7,866 bases of DNA from NCBI GenBank assembly GCA_003562605.1, contig PWUG01000311.1:1-7866 (forward strand), given 5' to 3'. The DNA comes from Syntrophomonadaceae bacterium. Its GTDB lineage: Bacteria > Bacillota_D > Dethiobacteria > DTU022. The position numbers and the translations under genes were made by a program. The notes under the pieces are model-generated. The model made no database searches. It had not been told where the DNA came from and saw only the letters and a list, made by a program, of their open reading frames with translations. Below, one piece after another: positions 1 through 6,208 of this stretch; positions within the stretch are counted from its first letter, which is position 1, and each line of letters starts with the position of its first letter.

Positions 1-138
1 GTTTCAGCCAGGTTGGGGCATGCTACTACAGCTTTTACCTCTGATGTATATGGTCACCGCACTTTAAGTGACGATATCAAAATTGCTGAACTGTTCGAGC
101 ATACACTGTGTGCGGATCAATCCACTCAGTCCGAATAA
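1..138 (+). CDS. Tyrosine recombinase (phage-type integrase), C-terminal end, truncated by window start
   Basis: Frame 1 is open from base 1 to the TAA at 136-138 and gives 45 residues. The stretch VSARLGHATTAF followed by DVYGH is the usual end of tyrosine recombinases: the His of LGH (bases 19-21) is the third-box catalytic His, and the Tyr of VYGH (bases 49-51) is the nucleophile that attaches to DNA. The enzyme would integrate and excise a mobile element at an attachment site, acting on DNA in the cytoplasm. The rest of the gene lies left of the window, so nothing can be said about its N-terminal DNA-binding domain or about intactness. The gene runs toward a - strand tRNA fragment 125 bases away, a common layout for elements that insert into tRNA genes. 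The family call is secure; the element type (phage, ICE or island) is not visible. Confidence 0.85.
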   Translation, partial: VSARLGHATTAFTSDVYGHRTLSDDIKIAELFEHTLCADQSTQSE

Positions 139-147
139 TGCCGTAGT

Positions 148-170
148 TTTGGTCACCAAACGATCACCAA
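148..170. repeat. Palindrome plus 11-bp-spaced direct repeat after the integrase gene
   Basis: TTTGGT-C-ACCAAA (148-160) is a perfect inverted repeat around one central base. TCACCAA occurs at 153-159 and again at 164-170, one helical turn (11 bp) apart. The site starts nine bases after the integrase stop and lies between that gene and the tRNA fragment. Short phased direct repeats beside an attachment core resemble arm-type integrase or excisionase binding sites. That role is inference; the repeats themselves are visible. Confidence 0.4.
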
Positions 171-215
171 CTTTAACATATTCCTACTAGTACCTTCCAA
201 ATGAGCAAAACTTAA

Positions 216-248
216 GAGTGCCTCTCAGCCTCGGTAAAATGGGCACTC
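216..248 (-). terminator. Possible terminator hairpin after the tRNA fragment
   Basis: GAGTGCC (216-222) pairs with GGCACTC (242-248), a 7-bp stem with a 19-base loop. Read on the - strand it follows the tRNA 3' end by 14 bases and is then followed by TTAAGTTTT, a poor but T-rich tail. On the + strand it follows the integrase gene but has no T run. It could serve as a weak terminator for the tRNA or be part of the attachment region. The long loop and interrupted T tract keep confidence low. Confidence 0.35.
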
Positions 249-262
249 CCGCTACAAATAAA

Positions 263-303
263 TGGTGCGCCTGGCAGGGATCGAACCTGCGACACCCGGA
301 TTA
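263..303 (-). tRNA. 3' half of a tRNA gene, probably tRNA-Arg(CCU); likely attachment-site core
   Basis: Read on the - strand, the piece starts with TAA (303-301, last anticodon base plus two loop bases). Then come the 3' anticodon stem TCCGG, variable loop GTGTC, T stem GCAGG, T loop TTCGATC, T stem CCTGC, acceptor strand CAGGCGC, discriminator A and an encoded CCA (265-263). The T stem pairs perfectly. Right of 303 the match stops: no 5' anticodon strand, D arm or 5' acceptor strand follows, so this is a fragment and not a working gene. The TAATCCGG loop and stem recall bacterial tRNA-Arg(CCU); the identity is from memory and less certain than the fact of a tRNA 3' half. Such halves are typical duplicated att cores left by tyrosine-recombinase elements, which fits the integrase end next door. 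Confidence 0.85.
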
Positions 304-304
304 C

Positions 305-385
305 GGATATGGTACAACGACCGTTACAGCTTATGACGTTGATGATAATGTGCTTCAGACGATAACGGTAAATATTGCAAATTAG
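305..385 (+). pseudogene. C-terminal scrap of a PKD/Ig-like repeat protein
   Basis: The frame gives GYGTTTVTAYDVDDNVLQ, then TITVNIAN and a TAG stop at 383-385. The pattern TVTAYDVDDN...TITVN is typical of the last two beta strands of PKD or bacterial Ig-like domains, found in surface or secreted proteins. Only about 26 residues remain. The frame stays open back through the tRNA fragment to about base 260, but those codons are antisense tRNA and not protein, so the true break is near 303/304. There is no start codon or ribosome binding site. I read it as the end of a surface-protein gene whose remainder was lost in the rearrangement that formed this junction. The domain call rests on a short pattern and is moderate. 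Confidence 0.45.
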
Positions 386-439
386 TAAAAGTATTAGGTC
401 CTTTTCGAAGAGAAAACATAAGATGGTTCATTGGCATAA

Positions 440-665
440 AATGGCACAATCATCGAAAAAGGTTTCCCTGCTGTGCTGTACAGTGCGGATAGGGGCCGTG
501 CCAACTTTCCCGTCAACATCCTTTTAGCCCTGGAACTGATCAAGCATGTCTTTGACTATACCGATGAAATTCTTCTGAACCAGTATCATTTCAACTCATT
601 TCATCGAACTACTTGGTCTTGACACCCGGCAGCAACGCATGGACTCCACCTTGCTCTTTTGTTAA
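440..665 (+). pseudogene. Decayed IS transposase (DUF772-type N-terminus), internally deleted
   Basis: Two pieces in different frames resemble one transposase. Bases 440-622 (frame 2, opened by a TAA at 437-439 and closed by TGA at 620-622) encode VLYSADRGRANFPVN followed by ILLALELIKHVFDYTDE, the conserved N-terminal block of DUF772-type (IS1182/ISNCY-like) transposases. Bases 606-665 (frame 3) encode ELLGLDTRQQRMDSTLLFC, matching the later block with its QRMDST signature, and end at TAA. In intact relatives these blocks lie roughly 100 or more residues apart, so the middle is deleted and the frame is lost. The catalytic C-terminal part is absent. It cannot be functional. I did not find terminal inverted repeats. 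The family match is from memory; the exact IS name is unknown. Confidence 0.7.
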
Positions 666-691
666 TTCAATGAAAGAACGGGCAATCAGAA

Positions 692-2188
692 ATGATTAAA
701 GATACAGTAGCAATTCTTTCCTGGAATGTATCGCACAATGCGCTGGGCCGGGCTTATATGCTGGCCGAGGTCCTGTCTGAAGACTACAATGTCAGGCTGA
801 TCGGGTTTCTCTTTGAAGAACATGGCTCTTCAGTATGGGGTCCTGTAAAAAATGGGGCCATCCAGGTAGAGTGCTTTCCCGGGGGACATTACCCGGAGTT
901 TGCTGCCAGGGTGGAGTCTATCGCCGCGGACTTGACGGTAGATCTGATCATCGTCTGCAAACCCAGGATGCCGTCCCTGCACCTGGGTTTGTTGACGAAA
1001 GCAATGCATCATAAGCCGATGCTGTTGGATATTGATGATTACGAACCCAGTTTTTTCAACCCACAGAAGGCTTATACAGGGAATGACCTGGTTACCCCTT
1101 ACAGTAAAGTATGGACAGGTTTTGCAGAATTACTCATCCCCTATGCTGACCAGGTCCTGGTAGCCAGCACTGCCTTGCAGGAAAAATACGGGGGTACGAT
1201 TATCCCCCATGCCCGGAATGAATTGCTTTTCCGGCCAGAAGTGTATGACAGAGACAAAAGACGGGGCGAGTTGGGAATTGCTCTCACAGACAAAGTCGTT
1301 CTGTTTTTAGGCACGCCGAGAAAACACAAAGGGTTATTTGAACTGATGGACGCCATCGTACAATGTAATAACGCAAGCTACAAGCTATGTGTCATCGGCT
1401 CTTTTCCTGATGCTGGGATAAAGGAAAAGCTGCAAGAGCTGGGTGGAGAGCAGTTACTCTTGTATCCTGATCAGCCCTTTGAAGAGATCCCCAAAAACCT
1501 GGTGATTGCAGATGCAGTTTGTTTGCTGCAGGATGTGCAGAGTGACGTGTCGAAATACCAGCTACCAGCGAAAGCCATTGACGCCATTGCCATGGGGATA
1601 CCGGTCCTCGCTTTTCCAGCACCTCCCCTGAAAGGACTCATTGCAGAAGATTTGGTTATGCCCACGAGCCCGGAATCACTGGCCAGGGACTTAAACAAAG
1701 TATTAACCGCGGCAAATTCATTCAAGGAAAAACAGCTAGAAAAACGGCCTCTCTTTCTTCAAGAATATAGCTACGGAGCGATCAGAGATAAAATGCACGG
1801 GATCATCAACGATCTTCCCGCGAATCCAATGCCACCTCCCCGCAGTGTTTTTTCCAATATCAACGCACAAATTCAGTTGCTTGTAGATATCAACAAGCAA
1901 CTTGAAAAAGAGCATGAACGTAATGAATCGCAGCGCTTAAAAATTAAACAATTGCAAGAGCAACGAAAATCCCTACAGGGACAACGAAAATCCCTACAGG
2001 AGCAACGAAAATCCCTGCAAGATCAGCGGATAGACCTGCAGGGCAAACTGAAAATTGTGGAACTCGATCTCAGGCTCGCGGAGCAGAGGCTTACGGCGAT
2101 TCAAAAAAGCCGAACCTGGCGCTATACCTGGCCGCTGCGGAAAATGGCCGATTTATGCAAGCGGGCTATGCGGCAAACCATGCTTTGA
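692..2188 (+). CDS. GT-B (GT4-like) glycosyltransferase with C-terminal coiled coil
   Basis: This 498-residue protein probably transfers a sugar from a nucleotide donor to a growing surface glycan at the cytoplasmic face of the membrane. Residues about 1-180 form the acceptor half, with LLDIDDYEPSFF (111-122) carrying the DIDD segment seen in many GT4-like enzymes. Residues about 200-370 form the donor half: VVLFLGTPRKHKG (202-214) is the start-of-domain glycine and Lys motif, and YQLPAKAIDAIAMGIPVLA (289-307) is the donor-binding region. The usual E-x7-E is altered: Asp297 replaces the second Glu and Tyr289 the first. Residues about 390-470 are a Gln/Lys/Glu-rich coiled coil with exact heptads, followed by SRTWRYTWPLR (473-483), a basic, aromatic tail often found after coiled coils in such enzymes. 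There is no signal peptide. The ATG start has only a weak upstream GAACGGG. It leads the cluster, 38 bases before the kinase gene. Donor and acceptor are unknown. Confidence 0.85.
   Translation: MIKDTVAILSWNVSHNALGRAYMLAEVLSEDYNVRLIGFLFEEHGSSVWGPVKNGAIQVECFPGGHYPEFAARVESIAADLTVDLIIVCKPRMPSLHLGLLTKAMHHKPMLLDIDDYEPSFFNPQKAYTGNDLVTPYSKVWTGFAELLIPYADQVLVASTALQEKYGGTIIPHARNELLFRPEVYDRDKRRGELGIALTDKVVLFLGTPRKHKGLFELMDAIVQCNNASYKLCVIGSFPDAGIKEKLQELGGEQLLLYPDQPFEEIPKNLVIADAVCLLQDVQSDVSKYQLPAKAIDAIAMGIPVLAFPAPPLKGLIAEDLVMPTSPESLARDLNKVLTAANSFKEKQLEKRPLFLQEYSYGAIRDKMHGIINDLPANPMPPPRSVFSNINAQIQLLVDINKQLEKEHERNESQRLKIKQLQEQRKSLQGQRKSLQEQRKSLQDQRIDLQGKLKIVELDLRLAEQRLTAIQKSRTWRYTWPLRKMADLCKRAMRQTML
1961..2044 (+). 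repeat. 21-bp tandem repeat encoding coiled-coil heptads
   Basis: Four consecutive 21-bp units begin at 1961, 1982, 2003 and 2024. The first three start with CAACGAAAATCCCT and differ at only a few bases; the fourth is diverged. Each encodes one heptad of the form QRKSLQ-x, giving QEQRKSLQ, GQRKSLQ, EQRKSLQ and DQRIDLQ. Because the unit is a multiple of three and equals one heptad, gain or loss of units by slippage would lengthen or shorten the coiled coil without breaking the frame. Confidence 0.9.
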
Positions 2189-2189
2189 A

Positions 2190-2207
2190 CGCCAGGCGAA
2201 CCTGGTG
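2190..2207 (+). other. Small hairpin between the first two cluster genes
   Basis: CCAGG (2192-2196) pairs with CCTGG (2201-2205) around a CGAA loop; a G-U pair (2191/2206) and a C-G pair (2190/2207) extend the stem to seven pairs. It starts two bases after the first gene's stop and ends six bases before the AAAAGGGG ribosome binding site of the next. There is no T run, so it is not an intrinsic terminator. It could stabilise the mRNA or modulate translation of the kinase gene, but nothing shows this directly. Confidence 0.4.
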
Positions 2208-2213
2208 CAATGG

Positions 2214-2221
2214 AAAAGGGG
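2214..2221 (+). promoter_or_regulatory. Ribosome binding site that sets the kinase gene start
   Basis: AAAAGGGG ends five bases before ATG 2227 and two bases before ATG 2224. It supports 2227 (or, less well, 2224) as the start. The longer in-frame start at 2155 would overlap the preceding gene and has no comparable site. Confidence 0.65.
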
Positions 2222-2226
2222 AAATG

Positions 2227-3618
2227 ATGTCTAGGGAAAGCAATCGATTGCGTCAAACACTCCAATATATCAAAAAGCAGGATTATGACCGCGCTGAAGA
2301 ACTTGCTGCAGTGATCCTGGAGGACGAACCCGAAAATGAAAAAGCGCTCGGAAAAATCGTTGCCGAATATAAAGCCGCGCATCAATATGACAAGGCAGAA
2401 GAGCTCATTCAGAAAATGCTGGCGCGAAATCCTGACCATATCCTGGCTCTCCAGGAAAGCGCCGGCATGGCGTTCGAGCAGGGTCACTGGACAGAAAGTA
2501 TTCGCCGGTATCTAAAATTGCAGGAGATGCTCGATCAACATCCCGGCGATAAGAACCAGCCATGGCTGGAGATTAATAAAATAATTATTAAAACACTATT
2601 AACAATGAAGAAATACGAAGCAGTCAAGAAGCAAAGGAGACTCGCCTTCGAAAAGCTTCACGGCAAGCAGGATCTCTTGGAGGCCCTGGAGGCCGGTGCC
2701 TGGTCATCCGCGGAGCCTGTAGCTGTAAGAACGGAGATGTTTATCAAGGGACAGGCAAGTTTTTATACCTGCCTGCATGTGATTGCCCAAGAAGATAAAC
2801 AACTAAGTATCGTGGAAAAGTGTTTGAGTCCCGACTCCAGGGAACCTCAAATCTACAGAGCCATTGCAGAGAACCAGTTGTTTCAAGGCACCTTGTATGC
2901 AAAGACCCCTGGTATAAGAAAGATAAAAGAAAAAAACGTCTATACCAAGCTCTATTTAGATTACATTCGAGGAGAACAGGCTTCGCTCAAAATCATCAAT
3001 CCGTACAGGCTGGGTGCGGCTCTAGGAGAAATTGCGGTAGAAATGACTGCTGTTCTGCCCCACCGCGGGTTTGAAATGAAGCCCGTGAAAGTCGTGCACA
3101 TCGGAAACATGGCGAAACGTTTTATCAGCCAGGACAGTGCCGGAATGTCAAAAATTCTTCGCATACTGGAAAAGTTTAATGCACACGTGGTCCAAATCCA
3201 GGCCATGAAGAAAGACTTACCGCAGGTCTTTTCACATAATGATATCGCTGTGGGTAATGTTTTGCTGCAAAAGAACAAAAATGAGGAGTGCTATTTTTTT
3301 ATAGATTGGGAGAAAGCTTCCTACAATACTATCGGATCGGATCTTGGAGGCATCCTCAAATGGAGCAAGTATAAAAAAATCGAACAGAAGGGAAAAGCGG
3401 AAGAAATCGAAACAGAGCTTTTAAATGGGTATTATTCTACTGTCTCTTCAGTATACCCCGGCTGTTCAATAGAAGATTTATCCTTTTCCTACTACTTGCA
3501 TTTTATAACGAGCGGCTTATCTGCCACGGCAATTTCCCACGGGGATTTTAGCCTGCTCCAACGAATCGCTAACCGCTGCCAACGGTTATTAAATATGCTT
3601 GGTTGTGAAAAGCCATAA
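2227..3618 (+). CDS. TPR protein fused to an APH/choline-kinase-like phosphotransferase
   Basis: The 463-residue protein has two parts. Residues about 9-145 are helical TPR-like repeats (IKKQDYDRAEELAAVILEDEP and YDKAEELIQKMLARNPD are the clearest). Residues about 165-455 form a kinase fold of the aminoglycoside-phosphotransferase/choline-kinase group. VEKCL gives the ATP-binding Lys198, Glu206 in the following helix is a likely partner, and YLDYIRG (243-249) is the hinge. HNDIAVGN (337-344) is the catalytic loop with Asp339 and Asn344, and FIDWEKA supplies the metal-binding Asp360. All key residues are present, so it should be active. In a glycan cluster the likely substrate is a sugar, lipid carrier or glycan end, as with lipopolysaccharide sugar kinases, rather than an antibiotic; this is inference. 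TPRs suggest docking to a partner. It is cytosolic, with no signal peptide or clear membrane helix. The start at 2227 follows from the ribosome binding site. The next gene begins 30 bases downstream. Confidence 0.8.
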   Translation: MSRESNRLRQTLQYIKKQDYDRAEELAAVILEDEPENEKALGKIVAEYKAAHQYDKAEELIQKMLARNPDHILALQESAGMAFEQGHWTESIRRYLKLQEMLDQHPGDKNQPWLEINKIIIKTLLTMKKYEAVKKQRRLAFEKLHGKQDLLEALEAGAWSSAEPVAVRTEMFIKGQASFYTCLHVIAQEDKQLSIVEKCLSPDSREPQIYRAIAENQLFQGTLYAKTPGIRKIKEKNVYTKLYLDYIRGEQASLKIINPYRLGAALGEIAVEMTAVLPHRGFEMKPVKVVHIGNMAKRFISQDSAGMSKILRILEKFNAHVVQIQAMKKDLPQVFSHNDIAVGNVLLQKNKNEECYFFIDWEKASYNTIGSDLGGILKWSKYKKIEQKGKAEEIETELLNGYYSTVSSVYPGCSIEDLSFSYYLHFITSGLSATAISHGDFSLLQRIANRCQRLLNMLGCEKP

Positions 3619-3648
3619 AACAAATCAAATGACAAAATAGAGGGTAGA

Positions 3649-6042
3649 ATGAGAAAAACGATCAGAACAATGAGAAATCGGGTAGCTCTGCTGCTTACAC
3701 CAGGACAGAAAGCAATCATTAAAAGAATTTTATCATTAATCACCAGGGGTGCCCGTAGAGTCACTGCAATTCTGCTACTCATGAAGTATAAGCTGGCGGG
3801 CGAAACGCGCAGGGTTGCTGTTCAGGAGCCCGACAGGGGTCGCGACCCGGTAGAGCTGTTGCACAGTGTGAAGCCCAACAACGAAGAAGCTTTAAAGAAA
3901 GAATATATTGAAAAAGGGCTGGATCAAGTGCCAGATACCTTCGTTCTCTACCGTATCATTGGCAACGATCTGTTCCCGAGGCACAGGAAAGGACAGTCGC
4001 GAGAAAACCTGCAGTTTATTCTTGAAAATGAACCGGAATTCAAATGTTGTGAAAAACGGTTTATCGTCAACCGTATAGTCGATAAGGAGGAAGAAAAGGC
4101 GATTTTACAGCTCTTGCGCGATTATCAAATGCTCTATCTCCACATTCCTTTTGACCCGGTAGAGTACAGAGGAACCAGCTGGGATACAGACTGCTTACCC
4201 GAACCAGGATACCTGGCCAGCAAGGCATTTGAGAACCTTGGAGTCGAACAGAAAGCCCGGGTCAGAGGGGCCATTTATCGCTGGAAAAATAACTATGTCA
4301 TGAACAATAACGGCGCTCGCAATGCCGCGCTTCGTGATGGGAAAGGAAGGGCAAAATGGGTTCTCCCCTGGGACGGCAATTGTTTCGTTTCAGCGGCAGC
4401 ATGGAAACACATCTACACGGATGTGACCGGCTCGCCCTACCTGAAGTATTTTGCTGTGCCCATGGCGCGGGTGGTTGACAATAACCAGCTGCTGACTGAT
4501 GATTTTCTTCCCCACCCGGTAGAAGAGCCGCAGCTTATATTCAGAAGTGATGCCCAAGAAGAGTTTAACGAGAACTTCTGTTACGGGCGTCGTCCTAAGG
4601 TGGAGCTTTTCTGGAGGCTGGGCATACCTGGTAAGTGGGACGGCTGGAAAGATGACCCCTGGGATCAAACGCGAAGATCCTTATCTCCAGAAGCCAGGCA
4701 GTATGGGGTCGCTGGTTGGGTAGCCCGCATGTTTTCCGGCATGGAGGCATTGGAAAAGGATAACAGAGAGAGTTTTAAGCAAAGAGGGCTTGCTCGGTTG
4801 GAGTCTGTTATCTCGACTCTGTGCAGTATTGATGTCATGGTATCGGGTGTTTCTGCGGAGGTCCTGACCAGTTTTCATCTGGATGTCCTGGAGGAAGAAC
4901 GGAGGTCTTATCACGCGGGGATCAACTCCACGCTTACAGCGCTTATTGGTCAACTGCAGGCCGATGCAGAGCAGAGTTTGCAGCGAGGTTTACATACAGT
5001 GATTGACAAAACCACACTTCCGCCGAGTGGTGACCCCAAGGATTACTGGCATCCGGCACCTTATTGGTGGCCGAATCCGAAAACTCGCAGCGGCCTACCT
5101 TATATTCATCGTGACGGGAAAAGGGTTCCCGGGACTCGAATGTACGAGCCCGAAAGTGAAAAATATGACCGGACTCGCCTGCAGCGGGTTTTTGACGACT
5201 CAACTGTCTTGGCCCTGGCCTGGATGTTTACCGGTGAAGAAGAGTATGTTGAGTACGGAACAAGGATCTTGGAACGGTTTTTTGTCAATCCTCAAACAGG
5301 AATGAAACCCCACTTGAAATATGCCCAGGTCAGGATGGGCCACAATAACAATTTGGGTACGAATTCGGGAATTATCGAAATGAAAGACATGTATTACTAC
5401 CTTGACTCGGTTCGGTTGTTCAACTTGTCTGGGTATATTACAGAAGATTTGCTGCGACGCTTTAAAGACTGGCTTTCCAACTACCTGGAATGGTTACTGG
5501 AATCTCCTCAAGGTCAGAAAGAGCGCAGGGCAATAAATAACCATGGGACCTACTACGACCTTCAGGTTGCTTCCCTTGCCGCCTTTCTGGATGAACGTGC
5601 GCTGGTCTTTGAAACATTGACACGCGCCCAATCGAGGATTGCGCAGCAATTTGCCCCGGACGGTTCACAACCGCAGGAACTAAATCGCACTGTTACCGCT
5701 CACTATTGTTGTTTTAATTTCCAGGGGTGGATTAACCTGGCAGAGATCGCTTCTCGCTGGGGAGGGGATTTTTGGTCTTACCGGGCTTCCAATGGAGCGA
5801 GCTTGGTGCAAGGGGCCAGGTGGCTCCTTGCTTACGCTGGACAGAAATGGCCTTTTCAGCAAATTGATGCCTTTGACGACGACCGCTTTGCCCCCATCTG
5901 GTTCGGTATACCCGGAAATGATTTAGAATTCCCTCCAAAGGCCAACATTCCTGAATCAAAATATAAAGTAAAGCCCAAATTTTATCCCCATGACGGGATT
6001 AAACCATACTGGAATCTCGGGTGTAATTTTAGCGATGGGTAA
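3649..6042 (+). CDS. Fusion of GT-A-like domain and alginate-lyase-family domain
   Basis: This 797-residue protein has a basic, partly hydrophobic N-terminus (1-50) without a convincing signal peptide. Residues about 95-330 look like a GT-A-fold domain: LYRIIGND (100-107), FIVNRIVD (138-145), then GARNAALRDGK (222-232) and WVLPWDGNCF (237-246), where DGN stands at the usual DxD position. Residues about 420-735 are an alginate lyase family domain (PF05426 type): DYWHPAPYWWPNP (465-477), GLPYIHRDG (482-490), AINNHGTYYDLQV (628-640) and QPQELNRTVTAHYCCFN (674-690). By alignment with Sphingomonas lyase A1-III (N191, H192, R239, Y246), the catalytic set would be N631, H632, R680 and Y686, all present. 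Known members cleave uronate polysaccharides by beta-elimination. Here a chain-building and a chain-cutting module appear in one chain, within glycosyltransferase genes, so the domain may trim or control a uronic-acid glycan. ATG 3649 follows AGAGGG by four bases. The lyase part is confident, the GT-A part moderate. Confidence 0.8.
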   Translation: MRKTIRTMRNRVALLLTPGQKAIIKRILSLITRGARRVTAILLLMKYKLAGETRRVAVQEPDRGRDPVELLHSVKPNNEEALKKEYIEKGLDQVPDTFVLYRIIGNDLFPRHRKGQSRENLQFILENEPEFKCCEKRFIVNRIVDKEEEKAILQLLRDYQMLYLHIPFDPVEYRGTSWDTDCLPEPGYLASKAFENLGVEQKARVRGAIYRWKNNYVMNNNGARNAALRDGKGRAKWVLPWDGNCFVSAAAWKHIYTDVTGSPYLKYFAVPMARVVDNNQLLTDDFLPHPVEEPQLIFRSDAQEEFNENFCYGRRPKVELFWRLGIPGKWDGWKDDPWDQTRRSLSPEARQYGVAGWVARMFSGMEALEKDNRESFKQRGLARLESVISTLCSIDVMVSGVSAEVLTSFHLDVLEEERRSYHAGINSTLTALIGQLQADAEQSLQRGLHTVIDKTTLPPSGDPKDYWHPAPYWWPNPKTRSGLPYIHRDGKRVPGTRMYEPESEKYDRTRLQRVFDDSTVLALAWMFTGEEEYVEYGTRILERFFVNPQTGMKPHLKYAQVRMGHNNNLGTNSGIIEMKDMYYYLDSVRLFNLSGYITEDLLRRFKDWLSNYLEWLLESPQGQKERRAINNHGTYYDLQVASLAAFLDERALVFETLTRAQSRIAQQFAPDGSQPQELNRTVTAHYCCFNFQGWINLAEIASRWGGDFWSYRASNGASLVQGARWLLAYAGQKWPFQQIDAFDDDRFAPIWFGIPGNDLEFPPKANIPESKYKVKPKFYPHDGIKPYWNLGCNFSDG

Positions 6043-6078
6043 TGCAGGTGAAGCAACAACGATCTGCTTGAGGCTGTC

Positions 6079-6168
6079 CGGGTTGGCTGTGAATAATACA
6101 ACCCGCTGTTCTTCGCTGGGTGCAGGAAAGAAGCAGTGATTCAGCGAAATCACGTCCGGGTTTTTTTT
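6079..6168 (+). promoter_or_regulatory. Competing inverted repeats with T8 run: possible attenuator or terminator
   Basis: CGGGTTG (6079-6085) can pair with CAACCCG (6099-6105), 7 bp with a 13-base loop. The same AACCCG (6100-6105) can instead pair with CGGGTT (6157-6162), which runs straight into eight Ts (6161-6168). Inside this second arrangement TTCGCTG (6112-6118) pairs perfectly with CAGCGAA (6142-6148). A third hairpin, GTGATT (6136-6141) with AATCAC (6148-6153), overlaps and excludes that inner stem. The 9-mer GTCCGGGTT occurs at 6076-6084 and 6154-6162, so the two copies compete for one partner. This is the layout of an antiterminator/terminator switch, sited between the fusion gene and the GT2 gene. 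No known riboswitch class is recognised. The terminator stem has a long interrupted loop, so ordinary partial termination is the simpler reading. Confidence 0.45.
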
Positions 6169-6195
6169 GTGCGGGCTCATTTGGATAGATGAAAC

Positions 6196-6202
6196 AGGAT
6201 GG
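6196..6202 (+). promoter_or_regulatory. Ribosome binding site of the GT2 gene
   Basis: AGGATGG ends six bases before ATG 6209. It supports that start over an in-frame TTG at 6167, which lies inside the T run and would add 14 residues before the conserved family N-terminus. Confidence 0.65.
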
Positions 6203-6208
6203 TACAAC

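Noticed and set aside
260..304. Open + frame through the tRNA fragment joined to the PKD-like tail
   Set aside because: These codons are the antisense of a tRNA with fully matched T arm, so the open frame is chance.
263..310. A functional tRNA with anticodon CGU
   Set aside because: Reading past 303 gives CGU, but base 33 would be C instead of U and no 5' anticodon strand, D arm or 5' acceptor strand follows.
619..624. Perfect TTGACA, a possible -35 box for the first cluster gene
   Set aside because: No acceptable -10 lies 16-18 bases downstream (642-647 is GACTCC), and the bases belong to the transposase remnant coding for GLDTR.
1961..2044. CRISPR-like array
   Set aside because: Units are contiguous 21-mers without spacers and lie in frame inside a coiled-coil coding region.
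2155..2226. Longer start for the TPR-kinase gene
   Set aside because: It overlaps the preceding gene, has no ribosome binding site, and the added residues do not look like part of a TPR.
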